Below are positions 53,901 through 64,000 of a stretch of 64,000 bases of DNA, in pieces. The translations under genes and the position numbers were made by a program. Under the pieces are notes generated by a model. That model did not search any database and was not told where the DNA came from. It saw only the letters and a program-made list of their open reading frames with translations. Every line of letters begins with the position of its first letter. Positions within the stretch are counted from its first letter, which is position 1. Source of the DNA: Asterias rubens (Eukaryota > Echinodermata > Asteroidea > Forcipulatida > Asteriidae); NCBI RefSeq assembly GCF_902459465.1, contig NC_047083.1, positions 2,730,501 through 2,794,500 of the forward strand, given 5' to 3'.

Positions 53901-56900
53901 AAGTACGATTTGATGTCGACGTTTTCCCGATACCCCTTTCTAGCGAGGTAAGTTTTCATCCGTCGCATCGCAAAACCCTATTTTCATAATTCCGTGTGAC
54001 ATTGTTGTTTAAGTTTTGACAACAGTCTTGGGGGATGACGCTTTTCTTGCGCCCGCAACAAACCGTCGGCAAATTAGCGCAGACATACGCACGGGTCACA
54101 ACAACTGAGAAATCGTGCGCCCTGTGATTGGTTCCCGACCGTCGAGGTCAGGTCGTACAAGTTTAGATGTTCTACTCTTGCGACTGTTAATTTTTTTCTA
54201 GCGGCGACAGTTTCAGATTTTCCTAAAATCATCGCAGTTACGCTCAGGTCGTAAACAATCGCCAACTGAAAAGTTCCCGGTGGTCTTAGCTCAGGCGCAG
54301 TGTCATCCTGAAAAGTCAGTCGCCGACTGTTTTTTGTTGACGCAAGGTCGGCCTGAGGCCGGTGTCGCATAAAATTATGTCCTCTATGCAATACTATCCG
54401 GAGGACAATATTGCATATAATAATGTCCGCCGGACGGTTTTGCATATGCAATCGTGTCCGCCCGGACGCTGCTGCATAATGCAATTGTGTCTGCCCGGAC
54501 ACATTTGCATATGCAGTTGTGTCCGCCCCGTGCAAAACCGTCCTTGCAGTAAATTTAACGCCCTTGGTCGACGGAACACGTTCGCCATTTTTTTACAAGC
54601 TAAGTGCATGTCATGAATGACATGGGAAGTGTTCGGCCGTTGGGGATTCGCTGCAATCATAAAATACATGAACGTAGGTTCAGTGCATGCTTGCACGCTC
54701 GCTTACGCGCTAACATACATGTACAGTCATGTACATGTCCACCGGACACGATTGCATATGCAAAAGTGTCCGGAGCGGACATGGCGGACACAACTGCATC
54801 TGACACTGGCTTTAAATGTTGAATCTGTGGTTTGTAAGGGTTTTGAAATAAGGAAGTCCTCGCTTCTCTTTCTTCGTGTTGGAGACGTCGCTTTAAGGCC
54901 CAGGGGTGGATTTCACAAAGGTAGTCCTAACTTAGGACTAGTCCTAAGTACTGCTAAGAGATAGGATCAGTCCTAAGTTAGGATGAGTTACTGGTCCTAA
55001 CTTAGGGCTGGTCCTATCTCTTAGCATTGCCTAGGACTAGTCCTAAGTTAGGACTACCTTTGTGAAATCCACCCCTGGACACATTTTATAATTGTCAAAG
55101 CAAAGACCAGTATTCTCAGTCGGTGTATCCCAACATAGTGCATAAAATAACACACATGTGAAAACTTGGGCCTCAATTATTGGTCGTCGAATTTGTAGAA
55201 CAGAATTGAGGAACAAAGATAAGTCTTTGACTCACAGGGGCTGGCCCCAGGTAAACGACGTCACTACGAGAGTGGTGAGTGGTCGTTCGTTTAGCTCTTG
55301 TCAGGGGCTCACCCGAGTGAGCACCGCGGGGTAGAAGGAACGCACCCAATACGAACCCACCCAATAATTGCCACTCGACCCAGATTTACTCCAATGGACT
55401 ACGACCCACGCATTTGACCCTTCAACTCTGACCCATCTGACCAGATGTCATCCAATTGCTACACCTTCCACATGCGTGGCTACATATGATGACCCAATAA
55501 AATCTGAAACTTTTCTTTGTTTAAAAGGCAGTGGAAACTATTGGTAATTACTCAAAATATTTATTAGCATAAAACCATTCTTGGTGACGAGTAATGGGGA
55601 GAGGTTGATGGTATAAAACATTGTGAGAAACGGCTCCCTCTGAAGTGCCTAGTTTATGAGAAAGAAGTAATTTTCCACAAATTTGATTTCGAGACTTTAG
55701 ATTTAGAACTTGATGTCTCGAAATTAATAACCATCTAAACGCACACAACTTCGTGTGACAAGTGTTTTTTCTTTCATTGTTATCTCGCAACTTCGATGAC
55801 CGATTGAGCTCAAATTTTCACAGGTTAGTTATTTTATGCATGTTGTGATACACCAACCTGTGAAGGCTAGTCTTTGACAATTACCAATAGTGTCCACTGC
55901 CTTTAAACAAGTGTTTCAAAATAAAGTCATTATTTTTTATTTTGTAGCCGAAATCTGGCGAAACCAAACCATTTGAACTGACTGTTGAGCGTGCTGAGCA
56001 GGCTTACAAGAAAGCAACACAAGAGGTAGGTTTTATATAGAAATATAATATAAAACCTATAGAAACTAGAAAAATATATGTTAATGTATAAATTATTATA
56101 ACTGTATTAAAACTCCCGATTTGAAAGTCAAATTTTAGGTGATGTGCGGCCCAATAACTACTTAACATCAGAATATAGTATTGTTTTTTTTCTTCTTTCT
56201 TATCGAAATAATATAGGGAATAGTTGTCAAGGGCCTCTTTCTTGTAAACCCCAACAATCCACTAGGAGACGTTTACAGCAGGCAACTGGTTCTAGATTTA
56301 CTCAAGTTTGCCAACAGGTAAGTAAGTAAGCTGCTCCAATAGCAACATCAGAAAATCTTAGGGCCATGTCAAACGGTAATTGTTACAGGGCACAATTGTT
56401 TCTGTGGGGCAACCATGCACTGTATGCAAACGGAACACTTTGGCACAAGAGACATTCTTTTCGCTGTAAAACTCACTATCCCCAAGAAAGTCATGAGAAA
56501 ACTGAATTGTTGAATCGATGTTCTTTATTGGAGATTGCCGGGAATTTGTTACCTTGTGTGACATGGCCTTTGTCACAATCTTCCAAGGTTTTTGGGTATA
56601 CGATTGCCTTGTCTCTTTCTTATCCTCTATATATGAGCAGTGGCTATGGCTGGCTTGCTGTAAAGGCCTATTCTCTAACGTTGCAGCAAACATCCAAAGC
56701 CGTAGCCGAAGTTGCTTGGTTTAAACAGGTCCTCTTTTTAACATCGACAGGCACGATCTTCACGTAGTCTTAGATGAGGTTTACATGAACTGCATTTTTG
56801 AAGAGGGTGTCGATCACTACAGCATCTTCCAGTTCAAAGAAGACGAGATACCAGACTTACAGAAAGTTCACTTCATCTGGACGTTCAGCAAGGTATTGAT

Positions 56901-59866
56901 TAGTCTCCATTCAAGTCGTATTGCATGTGGTTTAGATTAATTAAAATCACCATCACAATACGATTTCCACCTTTAAGTGCTAGTGTTTATGGAGCATGTA
57001 CACCATGTTTCAGCATGTTTGCGTTTTTCGTAAAGTGAGGAGTTGTTTCAAGTTTTAATAAATAATTTCCTCCATGGAAAAATATAAGAAGAAAAAAAGA
57101 AAGACATGTTTTGTCCTTGTTGAAGCTATACTTTAAAGTAATGTATATTTACATGCAGCTGTTCCACCTTTCTACCCTACTCCCTCCGTAGGATCTAGCA
57201 ATGGGTGGGATGCGAATCTCTGTGAACTACACTTGGAACAAGGACGTCCTTCAGTCCCTGAATGGCATTGCACATTTTCATTCGGTTCCAACAGGATGGC
57301 AGAACATGATGGCAAAGCTACTTTCAGATACAGGTGACGTTTGTTTAGAACTTTGGAGTGCGTTTTGGCGACCCCAACCAAAAACTGTTTCTGACGTCAT
57401 AACCAAAACGGTAACCGAGCTCTCAACTCGGTTATCGTTCAGTCTGAACAGCAGAACCAACGACCAACAACCGAAACAGTTTTTGGTTGGGGTCGCCAAC
57501 ACGCACTCCTAGACTCCACACAAGCTTGACTTGTTCACTTCAAACATCATCTGAAAGGTCTTTATAAATCCAAACAAATGCTACACCTGACCCTGTTTGA
57601 TCATTCCGATTCAAACGGGAAGTAACAATCCAATGTAAAAAAAAAAATCCTGAACCGCCCATTTGATTTATACATATCAAACATCATCTGAAATGTCATT
57701 AAGGGCCAAACAAACCATAAACAAAGTGTGACCCCATTTGGTCCCGACTTCCAGTTCAAACAGGAAGTCTGAAAAAAATACACATTGGATTTTTACAATC
57801 TTTTGCATGAAAATTGTCAAGTAATGCTACAAATTTATGACTTTCTAGATCCACGATGCAAGTACATGTAAATATTTCTCTATAAAATGAAGTCATAGTC
57901 TAAAAAACAATTGTCATGATTTATTTCAGACTGGTGTACCGATGTCTTTTTGCCGACATCGGTTAAAAGACTAAAGGAAGCTTTTGATCACTTCACCGCT
58001 GGACTGAAACAACTTGGCGTTCCCTTTCACGGTGGACCCGCAGGGCTCTATCTTTGGGCTGATTTTTCAAAGGTGTGTACCATACGTCGTTTGTGAGAGA
58101 AACATGACATTGTTTGCTTTAGGGCAAACCTCAACATTTATGTCTATTAAGTGGTGCCGCATTGCTTCATTTTTGGTCCATCTTTGGGCATTTTTGTTAC
58201 TTAACAAAAGTTAATTACATGTATATAGATAGGTATCATAATCTATATAATGGTGGACAGAATCGTTTGTTTGAAAAGCGATGAAAATAGAGACAAAAAA
58301 ACTTTTGGGATGACCTGCCATTAATCTCAACCCGTCTTCCCAGAACCATCTCTTTCTACAAGATATTACTTTTACATGAAACAACATTTGTTTTACTTTA
58401 AAATCTATCTTTATAAAATCTATCTTTATCTCAATGCTTCGTTTCACAGTTTCTTTCAGCCCCTACTGCAGAGGCCGAGATTGAGTTCCATCACAAGTTA
58501 ATCAAGGCAGGTGTCGAGTTCTCTCCGTCTCTACTCTGCCGAGGCAGTGAAAGAGGATGGTTCCGCGTGGTGTTTGCTCGCAAGCTGAACATTCTAGAAC
58601 TCGGTATGTATATTAATAATTATAATCCACACATGATCTACATTCAAGAACAATAATTTGGTTATCATTTTGAAACCACAGTGTCAGACAGAAGGAGCTG
58701 ACTGTGTACTTTGCAGATGTATTCAACACACGATATTATGCAGGCGGGCATAGTTTATCTATCCGTCAAAACCACAGTGAATGGAATTAGTGAGACAGTA
58801 TATGGGGGGCTGACTGCGTACTGTGCAAATACATTCACAAAGTGTTTTATATTTATTTTGTTTGTGCAAGTCGCTAGACACACAAGGTCGATAGACCACT
58901 CCAAGGTGTGGGCTACAATTATCAACAATTTTTTTGTGGGGGGCCGTTGCCATTTGGCTGAAACAGAGCATAGAGTAAGGACAGCTATGAACAGAGTTAC
59001 CCCCTTAAAGACAGTGGACACTATTGGTAATTGTTAAAGACTAGCCTTCACAGTTGGTGTCAAACCTGTGAAAATTTGAGCTCAATCGGTCATCGAAGTT
59101 GCGAGATAATAAGGAAATAAAAGAAAAAAAAACCTTGCAACACGAAGTTGTGTGTGTTTAGAGAGTTGGTTTCGAGACCTCAAGATCTAAACATGAGGTC
59201 CCGAAATCAAATTCGTGGATTATTACTTCTTTTTCGAAAACTATGGCACTGCAGAGGGAGCCGTTTCTCACAATGTTTTATACTATCAACCTCTCCCCAT
59301 TACTGGTCACAAAGAAAGGTTTTTTGTCAATAATTATTTTGAGTAACTACCAATAGTGTCCACTGCCTTTAACAGTCCATACGGATGATGTCCAGGCTGG
59401 CATAATGTCGATATCACAATGGATGATCATTTGAATGATCGGCAATAATGTAGGAGGGTTGACTGTGTACGGTCTATGGTTTGATACATTCAGCCCGTAT
59501 TAAAACCTTCAGCCTTTATTTAAAAAAATTCAGCCGTTATTAAAACTGTCATTCTTAATAAAGTCACCTGGAAATAGAATTTATTTTCTTCAAACATTAG
59601 AGTATATGTTCCTGAACAATGACATAATTTTTTTGAGTAATTGTTTTTAACCGTAAGCCTTTATTAAAACCAAGTTGTGGAGTGTTGGCGTCCGTAAGTC
59701 TATGTTACATTGTCTGCAATGCTTTGATGTCCGTACAACTCTACTATTTTGTTTTGTTATAGTTTTGCCGTTCGTTTTTATTGTTCATCATAAGTTAATT
59801 TAAAGTTTTGTTTGATTCTTTTTTAACACAGCTCTGGAACGAATCCAGCGAGCATTGCAGTCTTAA
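47937..59866 (+). CDS. ACCS: ACC-synthase-like PLP enzyme (ACCS family), copy 1
   Basis: Twelve exons: 47937-48059 (1B), 51715-51774, 53000-53146, 53339-53405, 53850-53947, 55948-56025, 56217-56317, 56751-56892, 57192-57333, 57930-58072, 58450-58603, 59832-59866. All phases agree, giving 429 aa. It is a fold-type I aminotransferase-like enzyme: ISENRLVFDLL (substrate-side motif), LVPAPYYYG, NPNNPLGDVYS (PLP Asn near 205), VLDEVYM (Asp233, Tyr236), TFSKDLAMGGMRI (PLP Lys272, Arg280) and GWFRVVFA (carboxylate Arg406). All canonical catalytic residues are present, so an active PLP enzyme is likely. Animal ACCS proteins are named by similarity to plant ethylene-pathway synthases, but as I recall the human protein lacks clear ACC synthesis; the substrate is unknown. 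Exon 1 is duplicated (1A/1B) and intron 1 carries a 3-kb foldback element. An AATAAA lies 41 bp after the stop (59907). Confidence 0.93.
48366..48690 (+). repeat. Subterminal GCGATAAT motif cluster, left arm
   Basis: Degenerate tandem repeats of about 18-20 bp around atatgtgcgataatttgcaa. The inverted counterpart is at about 51085-51391. Such clusters are typical transposase-binding arrays in foldback-like and hAT-like elements. Confidence 0.7.
49464..49509. repeat. Short hairpin inside the foldback element
   Basis: acccggtctctacggc and its near-complement (gccgcagagaccgggt) form a 16-bp stem with a 14-base loop. Confidence 0.6.
51976..52128. mobile_element. Hairpin MITE, GGGTGCGTTCGTTTAGCTTCC family
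   Basis: Near-perfect palindrome with ends gtgggtgcgttcgtttagct and complement. Other copies are at 53558-53711 and a remnant at about 55279-55349, all inside ACCS copy 1. Confidence 0.88.
52575..52954 (+). mobile_element. MITE, GGCAGTGGACAC family
   Basis: Full copy ending 45 bp before ACCS copy-1 exon 3, carrying both terminal repeats. Confidence 0.9.
53558..53711. mobile_element. Hairpin MITE, GGGTGCGTTCG family
   Basis: Second copy (tgggtgcgttcgattatctt ... aagctaaacgaacgcaccca) in ACCS copy-1 intron 4. Confidence 0.88.
54362..54805. repeat. Alternating palindrome minisatellite (TTGCATATGCAA / GTCCGCCCGGAC)
   Basis: Two palindromes alternate at about 30-bp spacing: an AT-rich TTGCATATGCAA type and a GC-rich GTCCGCCCGGAC type. 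The main block is 54362-54545 with a second block at 54735-54805, in the intron between copy-1 ACCS exons 5 and 6. Several units contain ATTTGCAT or ATGCAAT, resembling POU-factor octamers. Confidence 0.8.
54901..55077. mobile_element. Palindromic MITE, TCCTAACTTAGGACTAGTCC family
   Basis: Second copy of the 34.4-kb hairpin element, with complete ends CAGGGGTGGATTTCACAAAG and the reverse complement. Lies in ACCS copy-1 intron 5. Confidence 0.88.
55525..55905 (+). mobile_element. MITE, GGCAGTGGACAC family
   Basis: Full copy ending 42 bp before ACCS copy-1 exon 6. The element provides much of the sequence near that acceptor. Confidence 0.9.
57355..57509. mobile_element. Palindromic MITE in ACCS copy-1 intron 9
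   Basis: Arms ggagtgcgttttggcgaccc / gggtcgccaacacgcactcc, 21 bp after the exon 9 donor. The homologous intron of copy 2 has no such insert. Confidence 0.85.
59005..59371 (-). mobile_element. MITE, GGCAGTGGACAC family
   Basis: Reverse copy in ACCS copy-1 intron 11. The homologous intron of copy 2 (61807-62217) lacks it. Confidence 0.9.
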
Positions 59867-60200
59867 GCTTCACTCTGCCGTCAGTAGATGGATTTGGCGC
59901 GATACAAATAAATAAATAAACAAAAACTCAAAACAGAGCATCACTTGTGAAGGTGGTAATTGACTATGTAGCTGTTGCATAAATACTGGTAACGAGCAAT
60001 GGAGAGTTGTTGTTAGTATAAAACATCGTGAGAAACGGCTCCCTCTGAGGTAACGAAGTTTTCGAGAAAGAGGTAATTTCTCACACATAAAAATACAGGT
60101 CTGAAACCTTTAATCAGGCATATATAAAAGCACACACAATATTGTACAACATGGGTGTTTTTTCTTTCATTATCCTCTTGCAAATTTGATGACCAATAGG

Positions 60201-60455
60201 AGACTTTCCAACGCTAGGTGGCAGCAGACATACCGGGTAAATTTCCATTGTTTACGTAGTTCTGAACATGCGCATAATTCTGAGAACAATGGATTTACCC
60301 GATAAGTCTGCTGCCCTCTATCGTCCCAGAAAGTCTCCCATTGGCATTCACGTGATAAGAAGACCAAGGTAGCAAGCCCATATATTGGGCCCATATGGAC
60401 AAGATCTGGGCCGGGGCCAACCCATGTGGTAGCCTACCTATGTTCCCATTTGAGT
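60201..60455 (+). repeat. 250-bp block, direct copy of 61483-61735
   Basis: Contains the same hairpin as 16847-16992 (agactttccaacgctaggtg ... gtcccagaaagtctcccatt) plus a shared tail (ttcacgtgataagaagacca ... tagcctacctatgttcccat). The two copies are nearly identical and directly oriented, 1.0 kb apart, in the spacer between the two ACCS genes. Confidence 0.85.
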
Positions 60456-61482
60456 CCCCTTTTAATCGAAGCAGTGTATTTTCCTAAAATGTTAAACTAC
60501 TTTATTCATTTTGTTATTATTAATCATCATTATCATCATGGGATATAAATAGTACAAGTGAATTTAAAAACATTTCTTGAGAACAAAAATAAAGCAAAAA
60601 GGTATTCAAAGCCACAGTGTGCAATGTGGTATACAGTATGTACATGTACGACGTCCGTGTCCGTGAGTTGCATTGTTATGACTGACACGCCTATTTCCGA
60701 CAGTTTCCGGTTCCAGACTAGCGCGGAGTATCCGCTCACAACCGGTTATAAACACTGGTCATTATCAAAGGTTTAAACACCCCCACGTGACGCGCTCACC
60801 ACCAATAGGAATAGCGAAACTGTCTGAGGTATTTATGAAAAACATAGCAGACAAGTGAGACTGGCGACGAACCCCCCCCCCCCCCCCCTCAAACGATTAC
60901 AAGCAGACAGGCACTACCTACTTCACAAAGATGACCCTGTCAAATAATGCCAAGGCCTGTAGCTTAGAGTCTTCATCAGTAAAAAGGTGAGGGATGAAAC
61001 CAAAGACATTTTCACGAATTAGATGCAGCTCTAAGTTTATCAATCACATTATCCGTCACTTCAAACAAGGTAATTTTTATCATCAAAATTTACCTAAATA
61101 TACCACTGAGGAAAAATGTTCGCCATCTATGGGTTGATGTGGAGCTGTTGATGAAGAGTATTCTCTAAAAGAACTGAGAATTGGTAAAGTTTTGTATTAA
61201 ACTGTAACCGAGAATGTTTAATGCCGCACAAAAAGGATTTCCCATCATGAGTGTGACGTCATTCAGCTAGCGAAGCTGGGCACGTCTTGTGATGGCTCTG
61301 TTTGGCACAGTATTTTGACCAAAATACGTCTAGACTCCAGACTATAGCTGCTACAATTTCCCAGTTCATTAGAATTGTGTTCGAAAGATGTGCGACAAAG
61401 GTATGTTCAATATGTAAACCTGTGGTCATTCGGTTTATTAATGTTCGGGCACCCGGTGAATAACCTAGCACTCCCTAGAATA

Positions 61483-61735
61483 GGAGACTTTCCAACACTA
61501 GGTGGCAGCAGACAGACCGGGTAAATTTCCATTGTTTACGTAGTTCTTAACATGCGCATAATTCTGAGATCAATGGATTTACCCGATAAGTCTGCTGCCC
61601 TCTATCGTCCCAGAAAGTCTCCCATTGGCATTCACGTGATAAGAAGACCAAGGTAGCAAGCCCATATATTGGGCCCATATGGACAAGATCTGGGCCGGGG
61701 CCAACCCATGTGGTAGCCTACCTATATTCCCATTT
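61483..61735 (+). repeat. 250-bp block, direct copy of 60201-60455
   Basis: Second copy; it starts about 36 bp beyond the 3' end of ACCS copy 2. Direct repetition within the spacer of an otherwise inverted duplication. Confidence 0.85.
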
Positions 61736-61771
61736 GAGTTTGCTTTTTCGAGAACTCTCTTGTGTATAGGC

Positions 61772-64000
61772 TTAAGACTGCAATGCTCGCTGAATTCGTT
61801 CCAGAGCTGTGTGTAAAAAAGACACAAACAAAACTTTAAATCTACTTATGATAAACGACGAAAACAAGAACGGCAAAAAAGAAGATATATAATAAAAATG
61901 GTTTGAACATCGGAGCATTGCAGACAATGGAGTTACAATTCGTTGATTCACGGACGCCAACACAGTACATAATCAACCCTCCTACTAACTGTCCAATCAT
62001 TCAAATGATCATCCGCTGTGACTTTGAACGATTCAAAAATTATGCCAGGCTGTAATAAAGATACCATTTTGTTGAATGCATCTGCACAGTACACAGTCAA
62101 CCCTCCTTCCGTCTGACCATTTAATTCCATCCGCTACGGTTTTAAAATGATAACCAATTTATTGTTCTTGAGTGTAGATCATGAGTGGATTATATTAATA
62201 ATTTCTTTTTTACATACCTAGTTCTAGAATGTCCAGCTTGCGAGCAAACACCACTCGGAACCATCCCCTTTCACTGCCTCCGTAGAGTAGAGACGGAGAG
62301 AACTCGACACCTGCCTTGATTACCTTGTGATGGAACGCAATCTCAGCCTCTGCAGTACGTGCTGATAGGAACTGCAAAACGAAGCATTGAGATTAGACAG
62401 ATTATAAAGTAAAACAAATGTTGTTTCGTAAAAAAAGGAATCTCTAATATAGAAAGAGATGATGCTCCTGGTAGACGATCCAAAAAGTTGTTAATTTCGT
62501 TTTTACCCTCGCTTTTCAAACAACGTAAATTATTCTATCCACCATATTTTTTTTATAGACATAGATTATAATTCCTATTAAACAAAAAAAAAATAAATAA
62601 ATAAGGGATTTACTTTCCCTGACAAACGATCTCCCTTAAACACATTAAAAAAAATGTTATGTGAAAAGAAAATTAACATACAACGTAACCGAACTATGAT
62701 ACCAGTCTGAAACAAATCGGCCAAAACATAGAGCCCAGTGGAACTTGTCTTTTCCTAACTAGAAATGTCCATTTCCCGCAAACATAACTTTTTTTTTTTT
62801 AATTTATATATATAAGGAGCAAAATGTGAACAACAGACATTGACATGGTCAATGAACAGAATGAAATTTGAACCAGAGTGAAGGATCTTAAGAGAAGAAC
62901 GTTGATGGGCTAATCAAATGGTTAACTGCAGCTCAGATTTACCAGAAAAGAATAACAGAAAAAAACAAAGATATATGGTACCAACGAAACACTGAATTAT
63001 GTAAGAAGGAGGTGTCCATGCACACGGCATTTAAATGACATTGTGGTACAAAAGTGTTGGTAGAAATCACCCCCCCAGACACGAACACGGAGACTTGTCC
63101 TAAAAAGCAAACAATGTCATGTTTCTCTAACAAACGACGTACAAAAAGACTACATGGTACACACCTTTGAAAAATCAGCCCAAAGATAGAGCCCTGCGGG
63201 TCCACCGTGAAAGGGAACGCCAAGTTTTGTCAATCCCGTGGTGAAGTGATCAAAAGCTTCCTTTAGTCTTTTAACCGATGTCGGCAAAAAGACATCGGTA
63301 CACCAGTCTGCAATAAATCATGACAACTGTTTTTTAGATATAGCTTTATTGACAAATGACTTTACTTTAAAGAGAAATATTTCAAGAAGCGCTTAAGTTA
63401 CTCCTTGCATTGAGGTTCTATAGAAAGTCATCAATATATTTTAGCATTACTTGACAATTTTCATGCAAAAGCTTGCAAACATCCAATGAGTGGTTCAGCA
63501 GGAGATATGATTTTTTTCAAACATCAACTTCCTGTTTGAACTGGATATGCTGGAAGTTGGGACCAAACGGGGTCACACTTAGTACATAGTTTGTTTGGCT
63601 CTTAATCAAAGACATTTCAAATGATGTTTGAATTGTAAAAAGCACGTGGATTCGAGAGTTATAAACAAATATCAACCTGTATCTGACAGTAGCTTTGTCA
63701 TTATCCTTTGCCATCCCGTTGGAACAGGATGGAAATGTGCAATTGCATAAAGGGAACGAAAGACGTCCTCGTTCCAAGTGTAGTTCGCAGAGATTCGCAT
63801 TCCACCCATTGCTAGATCCTACGGATGGAGTGGGGAAGAATGGTGGAACAGCTGCATAAAGTATCATTGCTTTCACATGATGTTACAAAAATATACTCTG
63901 TGAACGCTATATTACTTTTAAGGATGGAAATTTGTGAAGTGATGATGATTTCAATTAATCTACACCACATGCAACGACTTGAAGGGAGACTAATCAATAC
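61772..64000 (-). CDS. ACCS: ACC-synthase-like PLP enzyme, copy 2 (partial, runs off window)
   Basis: Four exons of a second gene, inverted and tail-to-tail with copy 1: 63677-63818, 63165-63307, 62218-62371 and 61772-61806. Each has exactly the same length and phase as copy-1 exons 9-12, has intact splice sites and lacks stops. The protein reads DLAMGGMRISANYTW, HFHPVPTGWQ, WCTDVFLPTSVKRLKEAF, GPAGLYLWADFSK, GWFRVVFARKLDILEL and ALERIQRALQS. Changes from copy 1 are mainly missense (for example TGLTKL for AGLKQL, FLSART for FLSAPT, CRG to YGG). The last two bases of the window (63999-64000) are the complement of the GT donor of exon 8, so exons 1-8, including the catalytic lysine, lie beyond 64000. 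Introns are also alignable with copy 1, so the duplication is fairly recent. Confidence 0.9.

Larger units (their letters stand above)
59867..61771. other. Spacer between the tail-to-tail ACCS genes
   Basis: 1.9 kb. A candidate polyadenylation signal AATAAA is at 59907; a MITE fragment lies at 59980-60200, and two direct 250-bp blocks at 60201 and 61483. A poly-C run of about 18 lies near 60871-60888. Homology between the two genes stops within a few bases of the stop codons. Confidence 0.7.

Noticed and set aside
54074-54535. 153-codon minus-strand frame
   Set aside because: Falls in the palindrome minisatellite of an ACCS intron; no homology.
60201-61735. A small LTR retrotransposon (direct 250-bp blocks)
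   Set aside because: No TG...CA ends, primer-binding site or polypurine tract seen; blocks contain a MITE palindrome also found alone at 16.8 kb.

Overview
This is animal nuclear DNA. The genes are split by short exons with GT-AG introns (plus one GC-AG intron), the intergenic space is AT-rich, and the whole window is packed with miniature inverted-repeat elements, tRNA-derived SINEs and satellites. The gene set (LIN7, SAMM50, TMEM53-like, BCAT, archaemetzincin, ACC-synthase-like) fits an invertebrate deuterostome. I think an echinoderm, probably a sea star, is most likely, but that rests on gene style and repeat flavour and is not proven by the sequence.

Layout: (1) 1-9418, minus strand: a LIN7/Veli L27-PDZ scaffold gene in five recognisable exons. 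(2) 9892-16374, plus strand: a complete 12-exon SAMM50 gene (mitochondrial outer-membrane sorting protein, predicted 469 aa), head-to-head with LIN7 across a 473-bp shared promoter carrying a palindromic CRE. (3) 16.4-22.7 kb: gene-free, with nested MITEs, a six-copy 132-bp satellite and a three-copy ~80-bp repeat. (4) 22726-26734, minus: a four-exon TMEM53-like (DUF829) gene. (5) 29649-41027, minus: a complete 11-exon branched-chain aminotransferase. (6) 42936-44746, minus: a two-exon archaemetzincin metalloprotease whose last exon and 3' flank are repeated in tandem. (7) 46.5-59.9 kb, plus: a 12-exon ACC-synthase-like PLP enzyme whose promoter and first exon are duplicated, with a 3-kb foldback transposon inside one duplicate. 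(8) 61772-64000, minus: a second ACC-synthase-like gene in inverted tail-to-tail orientation, cut by the window end exactly at an exon boundary.

The genes do not form a pathway; they are ordinary metazoan housekeeping or signalling genes that happen to be neighbours. The recently evolving part is the ACC-synthase-like locus (45.8-64 kb). There, a whole-gene inverted duplication, a tandem promoter/first-exon duplication, a foldback element with a paralogous empty site, and several MITE insertions can be ordered relative to each other. All exon coordinates were derived by eye from splice-site consensus, reading-frame continuity and remembered family sequences; none has transcript support here.
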